Of a stretch of DNA of 6,925 bases, positions 4,613-6,925 are shown in pieces. The notes under the pieces were generated by a model. It had not been told where the DNA came from. It did no database searches and saw only the letters and a program-made list of their open reading frames with translations. The position numbers and the translations under genes are program-made. The stretch comes from Anaerolineaceae bacterium UBA1363. Its GTDB lineage: Bacteria; Chloroflexota; Anaerolineae; Anaerolineales; Anaerolineaceae. The number at the start of each line of letters is the position of its first letter. Within the stretch, counting starts at the first letter, position 1. Location of the stretch: assembly GCA_002306055.1 (NCBI GenBank), contig DBRR01000034.1:1-6925 (forward strand), in the 5' to 3' direction.

Positions 4613-5343
4613 AATTAGTCAGAAACGATAAACAAATTAAGCGCAATAAACTTATTGGCAATCTCATGACCTTCACAAGCCTGGCTGTACTGGGCTTGGG
4701 TCTCTATTTTGCTTTTCAAAAAGATATGTCGCAAATTCTTTATTCCTATGTCTGCCTGATTGTCGGCTTTCTTCTGACACAAATTGGTTTGAATTTCGTA
4801 AATCGCTATGGACGATCCCCGAGATATGACGAGATTTTGGGCTCTGCTTTTGAAAAACTGCGGCATGAATATACATATTATGTTTACAGTTCGCCTGTAC
4901 CAATGCTCTTGCTCGGTCCCTGCCGTCTATGGTTGCCAATCCCAGTCAACGCTACTGGAGATATCAGCTACCAGAACGGGAAATGGGTTCACAAGACAAA
5001 GAATCGCATCCAGAAAATGATGGGGCAGGACACCGTAGGCAAGCCAGACAAAGAAGTCGCTGAAGCTTCTGCAACGCTGACCAGGTACCTGACCGAAAAA
5101 GGCATCCCGGCTGAAATGCATCCTGAGTTGAAACCGATCATGGTGGTTTACCTGAAAGAAACCCAACTTGGGGACGTCTCACAAGCACCCTACCCCGTAG
5201 TGGAATTGGAAGACCTGAAGCGCTACATCCGCCGTATGGATCGTGAAGAATGCACAGATCCAATCAGCCCGGAAGTGGCTGCAAAACTGCAGGAAGCTTT
5301 GGCCAATGGAATTGCTGAAGCCGTCACCGAAGGCGCAGAGTAG
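4609..5343 (+). CDS. Membrane protein of unknown function coupled to plsX
   Basis: A 244-residue protein I do not recognise with confidence. Two hydrophobic helices (about 15-37 and 43-64) separated by a 5-residue polar turn form a hairpin. The Lys/Arg-rich N-terminus and RYGRSPR after helix 2 put both ends in the cytoplasm by the positive-inside rule. A soluble domain follows: LGSAFEKLRHEYTYYVY (about 77-93), a short strand LLLGPCRLWLPIPV (100-113), TGDISYQNGKWVHK (116-129), then a mostly helical, charged C-terminus. The strand plus G-I-x-Y-x-x-G-x-W pattern is reminiscent of NERD (nuclease-related) domains, but the acidic and Lys catalytic residues of that fold are not apparent where I would expect them, so this is only a hint. 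The ATG overlaps the plsX stop (ATGA), with GGAG 7 bases upstream, so it is co-translated with plsX. A strong terminator follows. A lipid-synthesis link is inferred from position only. Confidence 0.85.
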   Translation: MKLVRNDKQIKRNKLIGNLMTFTSLAVLGLGLYFAFQKDMSQILYSYVCLIVGFLLTQIGLNFVNRYGRSPRYDEILGSAFEKLRHEYTYYVYSSPVPMLLLGPCRLWLPIPVNATGDISYQNGKWVHKTKNRIQKMMGQDTVGKPDKEVAEASATLTRYLTEKGIPAEMHPELKPIMVVYLKETQLGDVSQAPYPVVELEDLKRYIRRMDREECTDPISPEVAAKLQEALANGIAEAVTEGAE

Positions 5344-5456
5344 TAAAACCTCATGCTCCTAAAGCCATGTCTTTGCTTGTAGTTATTGGCCAACGGAATT
5401 GGTCTAAAAATGCATTCCGACTGAACTAGAGAGTATCTGCATCATAAGACATATAA

Positions 5457-5492
5457 AAACAGCGCGGTTCTCGCGCTGTTTCTTTGTTTTTT
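5457..5492. terminator. Bidirectional intrinsic terminator between convergent genes
   Basis: A perfect 10-bp, GC-rich stem, AAACAGCGCG (5457-5466) with CGCGCTGTTT (5472-5481), and a 5-base loop. On the plus strand it is followed by CTTTGTTTTTT, ending the plsX unit. On the minus strand it is followed by TTATATG after its own T-run, and can end the scpB-rluB unit, whose stop lies 13 bases before it. Confidence 0.9.
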
Positions 5493-5504
5493 CCTGGAGA
5501 AGAG

Positions 5505-6242
5505 TTACTTCGGCTCGTCTTTTATCAGCCCGGCTGATTTTCGGAGCTGGTAGACTTCGCGTTGGGTCAGGTGGCGCCATTCGCCGGATTTGAGCTTGCC
5601 CAGTCTGAGTGTGCCTATGCGCACTCGCTTGATCTGCGAAACTGGCAGTCCGATGCGCGCACCTACTTTGCGGATCTGGCGTTTTTTACCTTCGAACATG
5701 ATGATCCGCAGCCAGGCTCCGTTGCTATAGCTGCCCATGATCTCCACTTGCGCGGGTAGTGTGCGGGTGCCATCCTCCAAAACAACACCACGGCGCCAGA
5801 TTTCAAGCTGTTCCTGGTCTGGAGTTTTGATTACGAAGACTTCGTACTCTTTCTCGTGGTGATAACGGGGATGGGTAAGGCGGTTTGCCAATTCGCCATC
5901 GTTGGTCATCAGAATCAGCCCTTCGCTGTCGAGATCCAACCTCCCCACCGCGAAAAGCGGCTCAGAGATGCCAATCAGATCGTTAACCGTCGGCTTGGGG
6001 TGGTTTTCGTCAATATCAGACAGATATCCTTTAGGTTTATTTAAAGCGATATAGATCCGTTCGTTTGAAACCCGGATTAACTTACCATCCACAGTTATCA
6101 TGTCTTTGACAGGGTCAGCCTTATCACCAAGATGGATGACTTTCCCATTTACCTTGACACGACCCGCCTCAATTAACTTTTCGCAGGCACGGCGCGAACC
6201 TAATCCCGCAGATGCCATGATCTTTTGAACGCGTTCTTCCAT
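5505..6242 (-). CDS. rluB: Ribosomal large subunit pseudouridine synthase (RluB/RsuA family)
   Basis: Isomerises a specific uridine in ribosomal RNA to pseudouridine. The 245 residues have the full family layout: an N-terminal S4 RNA-binding domain (about 2-60: VQKIMASAGLGSRRACEKLI, AGRVKVNG), the ALNKPKGYLSD segment (66-76), the catalytic loop GRLDLDSEGLILMTNDG with nucleophile D103, the HPRYHHEKEYEVFV segment, and the C-terminal GKKRQIRK and RVRIGTLRLGKLKSGEWRHLT motifs. Sequence alone does not separate RluB (23S), RluE, RluF and RsuA (16S) firmly. RluB is favoured because in Firmicutes and many other bacteria the gene beside scpB is of this type. Its ATG overlaps the scpB stop by one base (TGATG), so translation is coupled. 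A bidirectional terminator lies just downstream. Confidence 0.93.
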   Translation of the reverse strand: MEERVQKIMASAGLGSRRACEKLIEAGRVKVNGKVIHLGDKADPVKDMITVDGKLIRVSNERIYIALNKPKGYLSDIDENHPKPTVNDLIGISEPLFAVGRLDLDSEGLILMTNDGELANRLTHPRYHHEKEYEVFVIKTPDQEQLEIWRRGVVLEDGTRTLPAQVEIMGSYSNGAWLRIIMFEGKKRQIRKVGARIGLPVSQIKRVRIGTLRLGKLKSGEWRHLTQREVYQLRKSAGLIKDEPK

Positions 6243-6829
6243 CAGTCTTTCAAAAACCTCGTTTCTTCTGTTTCGGGCGATGGTTTGGCTGCAAACAGCC
6301 CTTCAAGATCCACCGCTGGGAGTTGATCGAGCGATTCAAGACCGAAATGCTGGAAAAACTCGTTGGTCACGCCATATAAGATCGGACGCCCAATCGCTTC
6401 AGAACGTCCCAGTTCCTCGATCAGACCTTTGGCGAGTAAACTCTTCACCACACCATCACTATTGACGCCGCGGATGGAGTCAATTTCCGGCCGGGTAGTA
6501 GGTTGCTTGTATGCCACAATCGCCAGCACCTCCAGCGCAGCCTGGGTCAGGCGGGAAGTGACCTCCAGACCGAGAAATTTTTCGATCATTTCGGCATGTT
6601 CAGGTGCCGTGATGAGCTGGTATTGATCCCTGATCTTTTGCAGGCGCAGACCATGCTCCAAAGTAAGATGGGCAGATAATGCCTCAAGCGATTGCTCAAC
6701 CTCAGACTTCGAAACATTCAATGCCTGGCTTAATTGCTCTACAGAACTCAAACCGGGTGCTGCAAAAAGTAAGGCTTCGAGCGCCTTAGTGGTTGGATTT
6801 AGCAAATTGGTTGGGTCGTGTTCGGGCAT
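6242..6829 (-). CDS. scpB: Segregation and condensation protein B (ScpB)
   Basis: Kleisin-associated subunit of the SMC-ScpA-ScpB condensin, which compacts and separates replicated chromosomes. It dimerises and binds ScpA through two winged-helix domains. The 195 residues are normal length: first winged helix about 14-75 (KALEALLFAAPGLSSVEQL is the typical opening), second about 92-165. The family signature is very clear: RLTQAALEVLAIVAYKQP (93-110), TRPEIDSIRGVNSDGVV (112-128), SLLAKGLIEELGR (130-142), GRPILYGVTNEFFQHFGL (147-164), then the D/E-rich tail. The start codon has only a weak ribosome site (GTGAG about 11 bases upstream), but no better start is visible. No scpA is seen in the 96 bases upstream; a perfect -10 there suggests scpB starts its own transcript together with the pseudouridine synthase. 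Confidence 0.96.
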   Translation of the reverse strand: MPEHDPTNLLNPTTKALEALLFAAPGLSSVEQLSQALNVSKSEVEQSLEALSAHLTLEHGLRLQKIRDQYQLITAPEHAEMIEKFLGLEVTSRLTQAALEVLAIVAYKQPTTRPEIDSIRGVNSDGVVKSLLAKGLIEELGRSEAIGRPILYGVTNEFFQHFGLESLDQLPAVDLEGLFAAKPSPETEETRFLKD

Positions 6830-6837
6830 GCTATAAT
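6829..6837 (+). promoter_or_regulatory. Extended -10 pointing out of the window
   Basis: TGCTATAAT on the plus strand is a perfect extended -10 that begins on the last base of the scpB start codon region. It would start transcription near 6844, toward the right edge, back to back with the scpB promoter. No good -35 at standard spacing (TTGGGT is only 15 bases away). Downstream a strong Shine-Dalgarno (GAAAGGG) precedes an ATG at 6898. Confidence 0.4.
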
Positions 6838-6858
6838 TCTCACTTGTTCAGGGTCATG

Positions 6859-6864
6859 ATTATA
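6859..6864 (-). promoter_or_regulatory. -10 element of the scpB-rluB unit
   Basis: On the minus strand this reads TATAAT, 30-35 bases upstream of the scpB ATG, giving a leader of about 22 bases. The best -35 candidate, TTCAGT at an 18-base spacing, is weak. The -10 is flanked by short inverted arms CAGGGT (6850-6855) and ACCCTG (6871-6876), which could be an operator, though 6-bp arms may be chance. Confidence 0.5.
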
Positions 6865-6897
6865 CCCGAAACCCTGGCATATACTGAAAGGGTACTT

Positions 6898-6918
6898 ATG
6901 CTTGTAAGAGCAAAATGA
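6898..6918 (+). other. Possible six-codon leader ORF at the right edge
   Basis: GAAAGGG (6886-6892) is followed 5 bases later by ATG at 6898, encoding MLVRAK and then TGA. The stop overlaps another ATG (6915-6917, ATGA), which opens the frame M-I-M running off the window. This could be a short leader peptide coupled to a gene beyond the edge, or simply the ribosome site of that gene with an extra upstream ATG. Too short to decide. Confidence 0.25.
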
Positions 6919-6925
6919 TAATGTC

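Noticed and set aside
5344..5456. Gap between the membrane protein gene and the terminator
   Set aside because: No ORF, RNA or promoter of note; only short chance inverted matches (GGCCAA/TTGGTC).

Overview
The window looks like ordinary bacterial chromosome with one decayed accessory patch at its left end. The protein types and gene neighbourhoods resemble Anaerolineae-like Chloroflexota: a LysM/M23 protein with a long LysM-like N-terminal part, a PlsX beginning MKKTIVLDAMGSDD, and tRNA genes without an encoded CCA. This assignment is an inference from style and was not tested by any search. Both tRNA promoters are near-consensus sigma-70/sigma-A type.

Layout. Positions 1-1007 are accessory and eroded. 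They hold a small AT-rich lipoprotein gene on the minus strand, a tiny reading frame coupled to its start, the fossil of an IS3-family transposase (OrfA C-terminus with an internal stop), and about 400 bases of hairpin-forming repeats. From 1008 on the region is compact housekeeping sequence: tRNA-Met(CAT) (minus), exodeoxyribonuclease III (minus), a divergent secreted LysM-M23 peptidase (plus), a bidirectional terminator, tRNA-Leu(GAG) (minus), plsX and a translationally coupled membrane protein of unknown function (plus), a second bidirectional terminator, and then scpB and a RluB/RsuA-type pseudouridine synthase overlapping by one base (minus). The right edge carries back-to-back promoter-like elements for scpB and for something leaving the window.

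Functions. The intact genes cover DNA repair (Xth), envelope peptidoglycan remodelling (M23), phospholipid synthesis (PlsX), chromosome condensation (ScpB) and ribosome modification (RluB-like). They do not form one pathway. Two pairs are joined by overlapping start/stop codons and are probably co-translated: plsX with the membrane protein, and scpB with the pseudouridine synthase.

I did not find a convincing new multi-gene system. The points most worth a second look are the membrane protein coupled to plsX, the lipoprotein operon remnant next to the transposase fossil (with a possible frameshift at its end), and the two hairpin-rich repeat families at 597-973.
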